Shown piece by piece: positions 26,095 through 40,454 of a DNA stretch of 64,000 nt. Position 1 is the stretch's first letter. Each line of letters opens with the position of its first letter. Made by a program: the position numbers and the translations under genes. This DNA comes from Ecdyonurus torrentis (taxonomy: Eukaryota > Arthropoda > Insecta > Ephemeroptera > Heptageniidae): NCBI GenBank assembly GCA_949318235.1, contig OX439127.1:15058344-15122343 (forward strand), written 5' to 3'. A model generated the notes under the pieces. That model saw nothing but the letters and a program-made list of their open reading frames with translations, made no database searches and was not told where the DNA came from.

Positions 26095-26204
26095 TCAAAA
26101 CATTTTTAATGATAAATTTCTCCTCCTTCTTAAAATTTATTTTTAATTTATTTATCCCATAAGAACTTGCATGTATTAATGTTTTATTATGTTCTTTGTT
26201 ACAG

Positions 26205-26985
26205 CAAATGAAGAGGTTATGTTTCAACAGATGCAGTTAACCAATTTTTCTTCTAAGTGCCGTCAATTCCCCAACTATTTTCCTTCACCTTTATGTATCA
26301 ACAGTTCGCCAGCAAGCACAGTTCAATTGGATTACTGTCCTTTATTATTATTATATATTTTTTTTTTACTTCCCTTTTTTTTTTTAAAGGACCATTTATA
26401 TGGCATTTTATTCTACAAAACATTTAACACTTCATAAATTTTAAAGCTACACAGTTGAGTTGTAAATATATGCTCATTGTTACTAAAGTTTCTACTTTGA
26501 CCAAGTTTTGTGACAACTCTAGGCAAATGTATGCAAAATTTTGAATCTGATAAGTTTAGCCATCAAAGATGGTCTTGAAATGACAATGTTATGTTTTTGG
26601 TGACAAATTGTGGGTAAAGTAGAAGCTTTTTATTTTTTTCTGAGAGGTGGAATAATGCCATGTAAGTGACCCTTGCCATGCTTCATATGTCTTTCTTTTT
26701 TTTTAATTGACTTGCTTGTTATTGGTCTGTATTTTACTTGTAACTTTCATTTAATTTTTTCTTTTGTCATACTTTATTTTTTTTTTCTGTAAGGCATGAG
26801 ATACCCTTGTATTTTATATGAAGCCTTGAAACATATTTTATATCTGAAAATCAGGACCTGCAAAAATTATGCAGTTTAAGTTATTTCTTTAAATATTAAT
26901 AGCATCTAATGCAAGGTGAACACGTCTACTTTAGACGATACAGATTTGCTCTAAAAAAAATTTCTATCAGTAATTTTGTCCACGA
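26205..26985 (+). other. possible terminal exon / 3' UTR of BTF3, otherwise no gene
   Basis: A good acceptor (TTCTTTGTTACAG) ends at 26204. Joined to the BTF3 donor at 21676 it would add AGC AAA TGA. The following sequence is T-rich and could be a 3' UTR. This rests only on splice-site shape and phase. Confidence 0.3.
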
Positions 26986-27077
26986 ATAATAATAATAATA
27001 AAGAAAAGGATAGAATTACCAGCAAGGGCCTTTCCACAGTAGAAGTTCTATGGAGAGGTCAAAGGCTCATGTGGCAC

Positions 27078-27137
<60 letters not shown>

Positions 27138-27311
27138 TAATTGAGAGCTTTTGTCATGTACTAATGTCATTAATACATTACGAAAGCTCTCAGTTATGAA
27201 TTTTTTTTTATAATGAAAATACTGTGCCACGTGAGACTTCAACCTCTCCATAGAACTTCTACTGTGGTAAGGCCCTTGCTGGTAATTATATCCTTTTCTT
27301 TATTATTATTG
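26986..27311. mobile_element. foldback element with about 95-bp arms and a poly(T) spacer
   Basis: The left arm (AATAATAATAAAGAAAAGGA, TACCAGCAAGGGCCTTTCCA, TTCTATGGAGAGGTCAAAGG, GTGGCACAGT) is the complement of the right arm (ACTGTGCCAC at 27221 through CCTTTTCTTTATTATTATT at 27311). A second inner pair (TTGAGAGCTTT / AAAGCTCTCAG) continues the palindrome on the far side of about 50 T. The poly(T) breaks the symmetry and looks like later slippage growth. Confidence 0.75.
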
Positions 27312-27920
27312 ATCCTAACCGCGATGATTTTATCCAAGGACATAAAAAAAATATTAAAAAAATCCACAATGCTTGTCTTAGTTGGATAAAATAGATTTAG
27401 TTTTTAATTTGACAATGAAGGTTTGATTATCCATATCAAATTTCAGACTGTTCTTGATTTATGGTATCTCATGTTGCAGTCACCCTTTTTCAAGTTTTTT
27501 AAGTTGAGTGGATTATGAAACCTTGATTACAGGCATGTTGTCAGTACTTCTCGTACATGCAAAAGTAAATTTATGGCTCCCTCTACCTTTGTGGCCTTTG
27601 AATGTAAAGAATCTGTTGTTATAAGTCCCCAAACTAAACAAAGGAAGCTATGAAGTCCTAATATTCTGCCTTGATATGTATGTAAACGAGTGAGCTAGTT
27701 AATAAAACATTTTGTTGTACTGTGGTACTGATCACAAGCCTTATAAACTATAAAAAGTTATTGTATGCTTTGTAGAATGGACTAAGCATTTAATATTGCT
27801 ATACAGCAAACCAGACAATATCGTCATTATAAATGCTTTGATGAGGGAATAGGAATGGTAACTGCTCTTTCGGAGTTTTTGAAATTGTTAATAATTTTTC
27901 AAATTAATAATAAAAAGAAG

Positions 27921-27951
<31 letters not shown>

Positions 27952-29040
27952 CCCGAGTATTGTTGGCTGAATTTCCTTTGTAATAATTTTTTTTTCTTTT
28001 CTTGGCAAAGCAACCCTTACTTTTTTTATAAAATAACTATGTCGGAAAAATAAATAAATAAATAAATATATCCATAAACAATCTTTAATTATAATTAATC
28101 CAATTACTTAACTAAAACTGTGTATAGGCTTTAACTGTATTTTGTATCCTTGAAAATGTTAAAGGCAGATATAAAATGATGGGACTGCCAGCTTTATTAG
28201 CAATACGCTTTACTATTAAAGTTACTGATCACTATTGAATCAAAATAGGGCTTGCAATGTTTCAATGAAGATGATAATTAATTAAAGTGAGTCTTGGTAA
28301 TAAAGGAAACACAGTAGCCTAGCCTAGTGTACTATTTAACATTGCACTTTGCATCTCGGCAGGGTTTGTTATATTAATCAAACTTTCAAGGAACATGAAA
28401 AGTAAACTTAATATAATTTAGCCATGTATAATAACAATTAATGCATCTTGCCTAGTAATAACTTGCTGATAAAGTGAAACCAGCAAGAACCCTTGCTGGT
28501 TTCTCCTATCCCTTTCTTTTAAATTTGTCATACCTAAACACTATGGCTTATTTACCGTAATATCTCTTGACGATGTATGGTTTTATTCAATAAGGTACTA
28601 CATAACTCAATTTTTATTTGTGCAACATTGAAAGTGTATATTTTTTCATTGAATATTTTGCCCATCTTGAAAGCAGCTTTTAATGTTGTATGTACATAAT
28701 TTGTCATAAAAATTTAAACTCTTTGCCTTGACTCTAAGGCAAAAGAGTATTTTTTTATGACAGAGTATGTACTCTGCTTCATACTTAAGTTCTTCAAGTA
28801 GCTATAATAGAACCATCATGATTATTGTTACTATCGTTTTACACTGTAAAAGGCAGGGTCTTACCTGAGTTCAACAGGTAACTGGAAGTTGGCTAGTGGC
28901 TATAAGGCAAGAGGTCCACAATGGAATTAGCTGCTGGGAGTTCGCCAATTGTATAATATCAATTGCCCCACATCAAAAAGTGATCCTTTACTTAAAATAT
29001 AAGTGAATGCCATTTTAAAGGCAGTTATAAATTAACTAAG
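27312..29040. other. AT-rich DNA, no gene seen
   Basis: Poly(A) at about 27919-27950. One perfect hairpin is listed separately. Confidence 0.35.
28476..28503. repeat. perfect 12-bp stem hairpin
   Basis: GAAACCAGCAAG, loop AACC, CTTGCTGGTTTC. The flanks are not T-rich in a terminator-like way. CCAGCAAGGGCC, a similar word, lies in the foldback arms at about 27020, so this may be a small fragment of that family. Confidence 0.6.
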
Positions 29041-29146
29041 GTACACTGGTCCTGAATAAATCTAACTGCTTGCGCTGAATTTTACCCTTGTACATATTCC
29101 ATTTAGAGAGATCAATGCTTCGGTCAGATTTATTCGTGACCAGTAC
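29041..29146. mobile_element. small MITE with GTACTGGTC termini
   Basis: Left GTACACTGGTCCTGAATAAA and right TTTATTCGTGACCAGTAC are inverted repeats over about 22 bp with one gap. Length about 106 bp. No ORF. Confidence 0.55.
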
Positions 29147-30556
29147 ATTCTATAAACATCCTATAAGACATATGTTATTGTGACTCCATATATTCTGGGT
29201 TTATTTGACATAGTAGATATATCTCTGAAGTAGAGAGGTGCAGCAAAGCCTATAGAGGTTATAGCTATTTGTATTCAATTTTGCATTTTCTATGCTCATT
29301 TTAGGATTCTGAATTTTATTTCCTAAATTATGTATACTGTATCTTGGGTAATAAGTGAGAATTTGTAAAAGCAAAAGCTCATTCAACGGTATTTTGCGTC
29401 ACTTCTACCAAACAGACAGAGTATAAATCTAGATCACACTTTTCAAAGTTATGGAAAAAATATAATCCTTTATAAAATGCTTTATCAAATGTAACTAAAG
29501 TACTGTAATATATTACTGCCTTTATCTTATATAATAATAAAGCTTTATTTTGTCAAGTGGTATATTTCACATTAAAATTAAAATGTATGCAGTACGTACG
29601 TATAAAATAATTTTAAAATTTTGCCCTCATTCATACAGAAAACAAAACCTGAGGAACCAGACATTCGAAATTTATATCCCTACCACGGCGTCCCACAATA
29701 TGCAAAATCAAATACTTCTATTTTCACCGCACTATACTAATCTTATGGCATATTGAGGGAGCCACTTGACGCCAACATTTTATTTTTTAAAGGTATAAAT
29801 TTTAAAACAGCCGTGGTTAGTGGTTCGACACAACTGCATGCTGATTGGGCAGAATTACAAAATGGAAGCTTAAAATCGTGAGCGCGGCATTTTTTTTTTG
29901 TTTTTGAAAGCTTATCAACTTTTACCACAGTGAACTTTTACAATACAGCTTGCGTCTGAGTATTTAATTAAATTAAATGCATTATCTGAAAAAAAAAAAA
30001 AAGAAAAAAAAAGAACATATATGATTTATGAATATTAAATAACGTGTTACACTCTATAATAAAAAGTAATATGAATTTAATAGTAATATAATAATAATAC
30101 AGTATTATATACATAATACTTTTTGATTACACACCCCTGTGATCGTCATTGAGTTTTGGGAATTGTTATTGTTGTGGTTGCATGGAATATTGCATACAAA
30201 CGCATATGCAGATAAAAAAAAACTATACTAAACGTCAGTGTTTGCCTGTTTCTTGGGGAAATCACAATAATTTTACAATTTTATTTTTCGAAGTTGCAAT
30301 ATTGTTCTATAGTCATTAAATATAGTCCTATATATAGAATATAGAATTATTATAAGCGCGCTTAACAACTAAAACATCTAAAAGTATATATCTCTAAAAC
30401 TTAAGAACTATTGAACGTGTGTCTAGTATTTTTATATAATTATACACTTCATATTAAGAGAAAGTGGCATCCTGAGATGTGTATCAAATTAAATAATAAT
30501 TTATCGCAATGATAGTTTTAGGATTTTTTTTTTTTTTTTTTTTTTTTTTGCATAAA
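29147..30556. other. AT-rich DNA, no gene seen
   Basis: A-rich tract near 29991-30013 and poly(T) at about 30522-30549. Short open frames are not convincing. Confidence 0.35.
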
Positions 30557-30867
30557 TATAGGGTGGTTTCATTCATGTTAAAGTCGACGTCATAAGTGAG
30601 TACTAAATAACATTGGTCGGTATAGGAAAATGGCACATTTTGCCAGTTTAAAAATACTTCGCAATTTTTTTGAGAGCATTGATGTTGTTAACAGGTTGAA
30701 TTAGTACCTCAAGTATGCAAGAAAAATAATAATGATCAAAAAATAGCTAATTTACCAAAGAAAATAGCCAAAAACTATGTTTTTCCTATGCTGAGCAATG
30801 TTATATTCATTGCTCAAGAAGAGCATCGAAAAGCATTCAGAATGACGTCAAGCGTACACACCCTATA
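30557..30867 (+). mobile_element. MITE, TATAGGGTG family, copy 1
   Basis: Ends TATAGGGTG and CACCCTATA. Internal words TTCATGTTAAAGTCGACG, TTTGAGAGCATTGATG, TTGAATTAGTA and CCTATGCTGAGCAATGTTAT are shared in the same order with the copy at 32002-32318. The ends are compatible with a TA or TATA target. Confidence 0.75.
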
Positions 30868-32001
30868 TAATAACTTTAATAATCATTCTTCAAAAGTTCA
30901 CTATAGTTCTTTGTCTGTTATATATCTAACTGCAAACTGCATTTTTTTTCTTTTTAAGGTATTGCTTAAATAACAATTCATTCTTGTATTCTTGTAAAAA
31001 AAAATATCGATATGCCCAAAAGAGTATTGAGTCATGGTGTTAGAAATAACTTTCATGAATATTATATAAATTTGTAAATGAAAATGTGTCGGAATTTATT
31101 AAAATACAGATCAGGAATGGAACTCTTGAGGTTATTGCGAGCTGTAAATAATATTTTATTTAAGTTATTTGTCTTTAAAACAATTGACGAGAAGATTTTG
31201 TATGTAGTGTAACATATTTATATTTGATTTGAAGTTATATTATTTTATTCTTGAAACTATATACCCATATGTATCGTAAAATAAATAATTAAGTATAAAA
31301 TATATAATATACAAATAGGGTTATTTGCAAATAATTAAGTCTGCTGTGAGTCTGCGAGAAATCGAAATGCTATATTATTAAACAAACGATGTACAAGCTC
31401 TGTTAATTGCCGTGCATCAATAATGATTATATTTAATGCATTGAATATATACGTATATGTTATATATCGATTTTTTTGTTTTCATTATTTATGTATATGT
31501 TAATAATAAATAATGGGCTTAAGTGTATAGGTCTCGCAATAATTCTTGTTGTTTTTTTGGTTTATATATAGCGTGTGCCCTATTAAAATTCAGACAAATG
31601 CCTCACTACCTAAACTTTTGATGAGCTGTGAAACTTAAATATTGTTTTTACTATATAAAAATTGTGTTCTCATACATTTTATCTGTGAATTTTCTATGCA
31701 AAGTTCATTATAATATAAGATGATGTTTATAACATCCGTAATTCCACGAAAGTCTCCGTTTCCATCAATAACATAAATCTAAATTATATGAAAGAAGCAT
31801 TCATCACTGCAAAAATATACGAACCTATATACCATCAATATTTAGAAATTTAAACATACAATCATACAATAATGAAATATAACGATAAAACTTTGTGATT
31901 TTTTCTTTTTTAATGTATAAAGAAATTTATACTTTGTTCGAATATTTTGCTCCTAAAATAATACAATTGATGAAATTGATGTGTATATACAGTACACAGT
32001 A
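30868..32001. other. AT-rich spacer between two copies of one MITE family
   Basis: No gene seen. Confidence 0.35.
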
Positions 32002-32318
32002 TATAGGGTCTATTTATTCATGTTAAAGTCGACGCCATGTTGGATAACTCAATAACATGGGTGGCATAGGAAAATAACTCATTTTGCTAATTGCCAGTTA
32101 AAAAACCCTATATGCAATATTTTTGAGAGCATTGATGCTGTAAATATGTTGAATTAGTATCTCAAGTATGTGAGAAAAATAACAATAACCAAAAATTAAC
32201 AGATTTTCCAAAAAAAATGACCTAAAACGAAGTTTGTCCTATGCTCAGCAATGTTATTCACTACTTCAGTATAGCCTCCAAGCGCATTAAATATGACATC
32301 AGCCGCATACACCCTATA
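32002..32318 (+). mobile_element. MITE, TATAGGGTG family, copy 2
   Basis: Starts TATAGGGTCTATTTATTCAT and ends GCATACACCCTATA. It is in the same orientation as copy 1, about 1.4 kb away, with many substitutions between them, so they are old independent insertions or an old segmental duplication. Confidence 0.75.
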
Positions 32319-32425
32319 CAACACACTCAAAATAAACCTGCAGTCAACTAAAAAATAGACGCATGTATTATTTAGCCTAGGTCTGAGCATGTCATTTGAA
32401 TCAGTTTACTGAAGAAAAAAAAAAT

Positions 32426-33338
<913 letters not shown>

Positions 33339-33532
33339 AAAAGAAGTTTTAATTCAAAGTCATTTGCAATATATTATTGCAGTAATGTAAGAGTGCCAAA
33401 TAAATTGATCAAACAAGGTAAGAAAATAACAAGGAAAATTATTTTTACATAGAAATAAGCCACTTTTATTTGTATGTAAGTTAATATATTATCATTAAAA
33501 AAAAAAATGTTTGTAAAATATGAATTTAAATA

Positions 33533-33724
33533 CTACACTTTTGTAACGGAGAAATATTCATCGGGGACCCCGTGTCCATTACGCTGTCCGCTGCAGCAAA
33601 AGAATAATATAATAATAATATATAATAAAAGAAAAAATAAAAGAATAATAAATATAAATTGTAGACCCGAGAACCTGCTCTGCAGAGGTGTAACATAAAC
33701 GATACTGGCTTTCGGAGCCCGTTC
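33533..33724 (-). other. candidate pair of minus-strand exons
   Basis: On the minus strand two GC-richer segments are bounded by splice-like sites: 33675-33724 (after TTTCAACGCAG, before GTTCTCGG) and 33533-33590 (after TTCTTTTGCTGCAG). Several frames stay open across the join, one ending SVTKV-stop at 33533. Short length and frame ambiguity keep this weak; no family recognised. Confidence 0.25.
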
Positions 33725-34862
33725 CTGCGTTGAAACGAAAAATTATTAGTAAAACCGCGAGATCGAGCTGAAAAAATTGAACAGTTCGGGGTCTGCTGGA
33801 ATGAGTAAAAATAAGAGAAATCAATATGCATATTAATTATTTGCAGGGGAATGAATTTAATGAGTTTAATTTAATTTTGATACGTAATGTTTCACTACTA
33901 AATTTGCTGTGAGAAAAAAAATATAATTTTTTTTATCGGAGAATTTGATGTATTTGATACAAACAGTCAGCTTTATTGAACGTTATATAGTTTTTGATTC
34001 CCAAAGGAAATTCAAAGTCGACAGATAATTGAGTCATCTCTCTTTCTTTCTCTCAGTTCTTTCTCTGAGTGTCTCCCCTATGCTTGCCAACTCTGACTGA
34101 CTGTACGTATACTTTTGTGAGGTTTCTAAGAGCGAACTACAGCGCGGCCTCATCAGGACTTGCATGGCTTCTGAGAGCTTGCAATCACATTAAATAGTCA
34201 CAGGCTTCTTTTCTTTCTTTATAGGCAAGTACCAACGAAAGGCACAACTCTCCTGTAAAATGCTTTATGTTGTGTATGCACATATGGGACTTTGTATCAA
34301 ACTTGCAAGAATATTGTATAGTTATACAATTGCACATAAAAAGTTTTTTTTTAATCGAACTTTAGATTTATATACATTATACATAGTATAATTATAAATA
34401 GGAATAGAAATAAATGCCAGTAAACTTCAAACAGAAATTTTCATTAGAAGACGAAATTTGAAAAGTGTAGATATAGATGAATATATGTAGATATATTATA
34501 TAGTTATATAGCATTAATATTGTACCTCAACTTTTCGAAGTATTTTGGTTGATTATAGTAATACCGCTTGCATGAAAGCAGATTGCAAACGATTTCAAGG
34601 AAAGACATATTATACTCATGACAAAAACAGCAGTCCTGAAGGCAAAGCTAACATTGTTCGCAAAGTACTTATATACTGTAAATATATATATCGATATATA
34701 TATAATATAGATACTATACTATAATACCATAGTAGTCTGTAATTCTTTTCATATAAAAGTGGTTTTAATGTATTTACTCTCATCAATATATCTTAACTCA
34801 AGCAAGAGTCCAGCATTGTTATACAACAATTATAAATACTAATAAAAGGCCAAATTTATATG

Positions 34863-34900
<38 letters not shown>

Positions 34901-36894
34901 GAGATATGCAGTACGATGGGATTTCAAAGTTCACGATATTTTCATAATATTTCTAGATTATTATATTTGATAGGATTTCAGCATCCTCGGCTACCTTTAA
35001 TTGTAAACGTCGAGTATGTATCTGTCCAAAAACTTCACTGTTAAAAGACAGAGAGAGAGAAAGAGATATACTGTATGATATAGTTTCTTATTTTAATATA
35101 TATATATATATATAGTATACAGTGTAGCAAAAATGTTAACTGCTTTGTCACTTTTCCATAACGTTATGAAAGTCTGGGGAAAAAAATCCTTGCTTAAATC
35201 ATTTTGACATTTTTAATAATAATAATAATAATAATAAATGGTTTTTATTACGAGGCCAAAAAGGGTACATACCCACTTACATGGTCCTCTGACTTATTCT
35301 TAACATAATTCGATATTATCGTCAGAGTATTTAATTTTTACAGCAAAAACATAAAATACATAAACATATTATATAATATTATTTCACTATAGTAATAAAA
35401 CATGATAAAGAGTGTATATAATATAATATTTCTTATTTACTTATTCTTATACAATTATGATAAACAAATTTTTACTGACATGTATTTTCTGTTATGAAAT
35501 AATAATAATCAAAATATCTTTTACATATACCCAAAACGAATATTTAGATAATTATTTAGTCTTTAACTCTTTTATTCAGACTTAATCAATGATCAAAATT
35601 ATAGGGACATTGATTGCTATTTTTAACTAATAGCGATATCAGCATTTTAATGCAACATTATGTTAATGTGGGAATTCTAAATTTATATCCATGAACATGT
35701 GTCTCCAATCCACCGACTGACAAGGAAGAACACCCCCGAAATCGACCCCCGATGAAATAATTTTAAACACCTAAAGTATAAGTATAAATATATTCCTAAA
35801 CCTTAATGTTTCATTCATATAGACATCTATGGTTTCATTACTATATTATGATTTTATTGTATACAAGTTTATTCCAATCCCAATGATATCATGATCATCC
35901 TACCTAATGAATATAATCTTATGCTATTTATTCTATTGAAAAATGCTAGTTAAATAAAGAATAATAAGCCCTATATATACCTGATTTTGACTTTAAAAAA
36001 ATGTAAATTTATATTGTGTGTGTGTGTGTGTGTGTAACAAGCCACAAAAGAAAATGGGAAAATTGGTAGCCTGCAATTTAAAAAAACGAAATTTATAACA
36101 ATGAAATAATTTAATACCTCTCAGAATTAAAATATGATTTAAAAGAAATTGAAGGAAAAATTTGCATATGCCAAGCAAATAAGTTGTTCATCCTTGGAAA
36201 TGACGGAATGTTTATAATGGAAATTATATAAATAAATAAAGATGGGTTCATTTTACCAGAGGCCATATATGGAAGTCTCGAATCAAGATCTGTGAAATAT
36301 AAATTAAATGGGACAAAGTCAGCAATACATAATGTCCCCATTATTAATTTTTCCAATTGTTTATGATGTATAGGAGCAGTAAATGCGGATTAGTGAATTT
36401 TAGTAGTAATGCATAATACTAAAATCGATAAGCACAGTAAATTACAATTCTGTAATAAAAATAAACTAAAATAAAAAGAAAACTGGCTGCATTACGTGAT
36501 TACGTGAAGGTGAAGCATTAAAAAAATATATAAAAATGATTTGGAACTTTGGAAGCGTCTCACAGATAACTAAAAAGTTTAAGTTATACACAAATTTGTA
36601 ATAAAATTTTATATATATTTACACAATTTGTATATAAATAATAGTTTTACTTAACAGTGCATTATATTATAAATTTATTTGCTCAGAAATGTGCGATTTA
36701 TTCTATAGCAATATCATTAAGGGCAGTTTTTACGTATTTTTCCTGCACTAAAGAATAACTTTAGTCACTCAGGTCTAACTTGTGAGTTTTAAAAGCTCAA
36801 ACTAGAATATTATATAAGACTTTAGCATCATCGACTACCTTTAATTGTTATAACGTTGAATTGGAATATGTATCTGTCAAATAACTTCACTCTT

Positions 36895-36936
<42 letters not shown>

Positions 36937-39900
36937 GAGAGAAAGTGAGATTTAGTCTGTATGATTTAGTTTCTTATTTTAAAATTCTCTATTTTTATTA
37001 TATATATAGTATATTTATTATATAATAGATAGTTATATATATAATATAGTATGATTATATATAATATGGTTTATTATAGTATAATTATATATTATTATGG
37101 AAAATATTAATTATATATATAAATATACACACTTGCACTAATTGAACTCTCCATGCATTTATTGTTATTATATAACTTGAACTGTATACAACATATATAT
37201 TTATAGTAAACACACATTGTGGTATAAAGTTTTACTCTAAAGCCCTATGGCAGTATACACTGAATTATTACATTGAGCTTAAATTAACGTATTGCTCCAT
37301 AATATATAACATTAAAATTATAATAATCAGGCAATAGAGTAATTTTATATTACCGTGCCTGTGTACGGTATATGCTGTTTCTGTATGCAAAATAGATTAA
37401 AGATTTTAGTTATCACATATGTAACTGGACATTATGTACATTAATTGCTGGTAGTCCAAATACGTATATAACGTAATTTAGTGTACCCTCTTTCTACATG
37501 AAACTTCTCCATGTTTGACGCGGCAATTCGATCTGTTGACCGCAAGCGCACGCGTCGTACCGACTACGTAACATCATAGCGGGACGGCACAAGCGTGTAG
37601 CATTATATTGTACTAGCGTATAATATTATGTTGGTGAGTGCGGGGAAGTAGAGGCGGGGTGAGGTGGGAAAAGAAGAGCATTACTTTTTGTTTTGTTCAT
37701 ACAATGTGAGTGCCACAAAGCGGTGCGGCTTAACTAAATAATAATATAATATAAATAAAAAAAGGCGAATCAGACGGTGTGCAGAGAATCAAGGATTATT
37801 TACTACTTTCGTTTATTACCAATGTAGATGACCACCAAAATTAAACCCATATTTTATTTTATTTTTTATTTTTTATGCATCACAACACGTGCCACGGATT
37901 GTCATGTACTTACACTTTCTTACAAAATTGTCACTCATTTAATTAAATATATATTATATAAAAAAAAAGAAGAGTATAATCACTTAATAGAAGGGATTAA
38001 AAATGAATCTAAAAAAGAGGGGACATTTAAGTCTCTACACGCGTGTCCGTTATTTTAGACTACATATATCATATTATCATATTTCATTTAAGAATGTATT
38101 TAGATGCGTTAGTTGAGTTTTCATTAATTAGAAAGCTTAAACAAATCCTAATGCATAAAATGCTACAAATTAGCCAAAATATTCCATCTTCAAAACTATT
38201 TCTTTTTGTTCGAACTTTCAAATTTTTGTATAAAACTGTATTTTCTGTTGATTGATATTTTAAATCATATTGTCATATTTAATATATCATATCTCTGAAT
38301 TTAAAAAAAAAATACCCCCTACTTTTTTATACTATTTAAAATTCAATGGTAACAACTATCTATGAAAACAGATCACTATCTATATCATCAGATGAGGTGT
38401 AGACAAAAATTATTGAAATTAACATGGAGCCTTATGGAATAAAATTTAAAATTTCAAAATTAATTATTTAAAATATTGCATTTTGACCCCTTCCTCCTAG
38501 TTTTTACGTATTTGGAATTATATATTTTTTAAAGAACGCTCAAATTATTGTTGATTTTCAAAATATAAATTGCATTAAAATACTCACATTATTATATTTT
38601 AATTGTTACAAGTATAAATGCATTGTATTATCAACAATGGAATCATCACACAGTTTTTCACTGAATAGATATTTAAGATTTTGAAGAAAAAAAAAAAAAA
38701 AAAAAACTGAAAATTTTGCTATATCGTTATATTTTTAGACACGCATTGTTAGATCATTTTTAAGCTGGCATTTTTATTACTTCCCTATACAGACTCAACT
38801 TATCTGTTATTATTATTATTATTAAATAAATATGATTCAACTTGAGCGGGATATAATAATGATATATATATTTTTTTTCTTTCCTAATTTGAGAGTTGTC
38901 GATGAAGAATGCCGGTTAAGAGATCAATATACAAGCTTTTGACATGCAAGACTGAAAGGATATATGGAAAATATCCGGCTAGAACATGAAGGAAGCATCA
39001 AAGCTGGATTGCTTCCGCAGGTTGTATATAACCACCGTTGAGCGTACGCCTGACCCGACCTCTCTCTCTGTCTCTGCACCAGGTGCAAAGCGCGCTCGAG
39101 TCATCTGAGACCGATCGCGGACATTTGACACTTTGAGACTTTTCCCCCTTAGTTATAGTCCATATTATTAATCTATAATAGTACCACAACACTTCAAAAA
39201 TATTTCAAACCCAAACAAATTTATTTATTTTAATTATTATTTGAAGTATGCTTTTGATTGATTATTTGTTTATCTGCATTGTACAGTATAAAAAAGGTGT
39301 AACAAATATTGACCCTTATTTGTTACCATTTTAATTTTTATTTGAAATAAGCCACATTTGTAATACTATAAATAAATAACATAATAATAATAATATATGT
39401 GTCTATTATAAATATAAACAGAAAGGAAAGGGGACAGATTATATAGTAGAAATGAAACGCGAATACATAATCTTATAAGTGATGTTAATTCACAATCATG
39501 CATGTTCTGATTTTTTACCTCTCTCTTATAATTTCAAGTCATGAATGAAACGATCTGTAAGCTGCAACCTCTAGTTATTATACATTACTACATTATTTGA
39601 CTTTTTTTAATTGTTGCAACAGTCAAAATAACAATTTAAATACTGTTTATTTAACTAGCTAGTTATAGCGTTGCAGCTTACGGGAGTTATTGTTCATTAA
39701 CTTTTCAAAAATACGTCATAAAATATTTATGGCATGCAATCTCCTTGCGGACTGCGGAAGATGAAGTGCAACCCCATTCCTATGCGTGTGCGCGTATTGG
39801 GTGTTCGTCATATTATACGTAATTTTTCCCTCATAATGAAAACGATTATCGGTCCAATAAAATAAAATACTTTTATGTTGGACTTTAACAAATCCAATAA

Positions 39901-40438
39901 ATTACTCAAAAACATAATTATTATGTCCGTTCTGCGGTGAATGTTTTGCACCATATGAATATTTTTGTGAATTGCGATATGTTCTACCAGCCAAGATTAA
40001 AAACATTGATTAAATATAATCAAAAAGTGAACATGGACATATTTGGTTGAAACCCAGTGTAATTTTGCAGTTGCATTTTTTTAAACATTGTGATCCATAT
40101 ATTATGCTAAATACTGAAATCAGAAGGGAATTTTTACCTCTGCTCTAGGTTACAGATTACAAAACAAAGGGGGTGGGGGGGAAAGTCCAATATATTTTAT
40201 CAAAATAATTTGATTACTTCGTGATTTGATGGTATAACTTAAATAATATAGATTTATTTAGCAAGAAAATTGCACAGACATATACATAGTCAAAGTCGCA
40301 AACATTGCTCAAAAGGATAATTAAAAAGGCAAAGCCTATTGAGTTACCTATCCATTAATAAATATTATAATAGGAAAAATAAAATAGAATTACTTAATAA
40401 AAAACATGACTATACATGTTTCAGAAACATAGACGTTG
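33725..40438. other. long AT-rich stretch without recognised genes
   Basis: Holds poly(A) at about 34866-34898, (ATA/AAT)n near 35216-35238, TG at about 36017-36036, (GA)n at about 36897-36933, TA-rich DNA at about 36995-37130 and poly(A) at about 38682-38705. A CpG-richer patch at about 37505-37700 and another at about 39010-39125 (with TATATAA near 39031) stand out by composition and could be promoters or first exons, but no coding frame supports either. Confidence 0.35.
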
Positions 40439-40454
40439 ACATTTCTTGAACATT

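Noticed and set aside
25870..26227. Possible small proteins on both strands
   Set aside because: They lie in a palindromic MITE and begin with a non-ATG codon.
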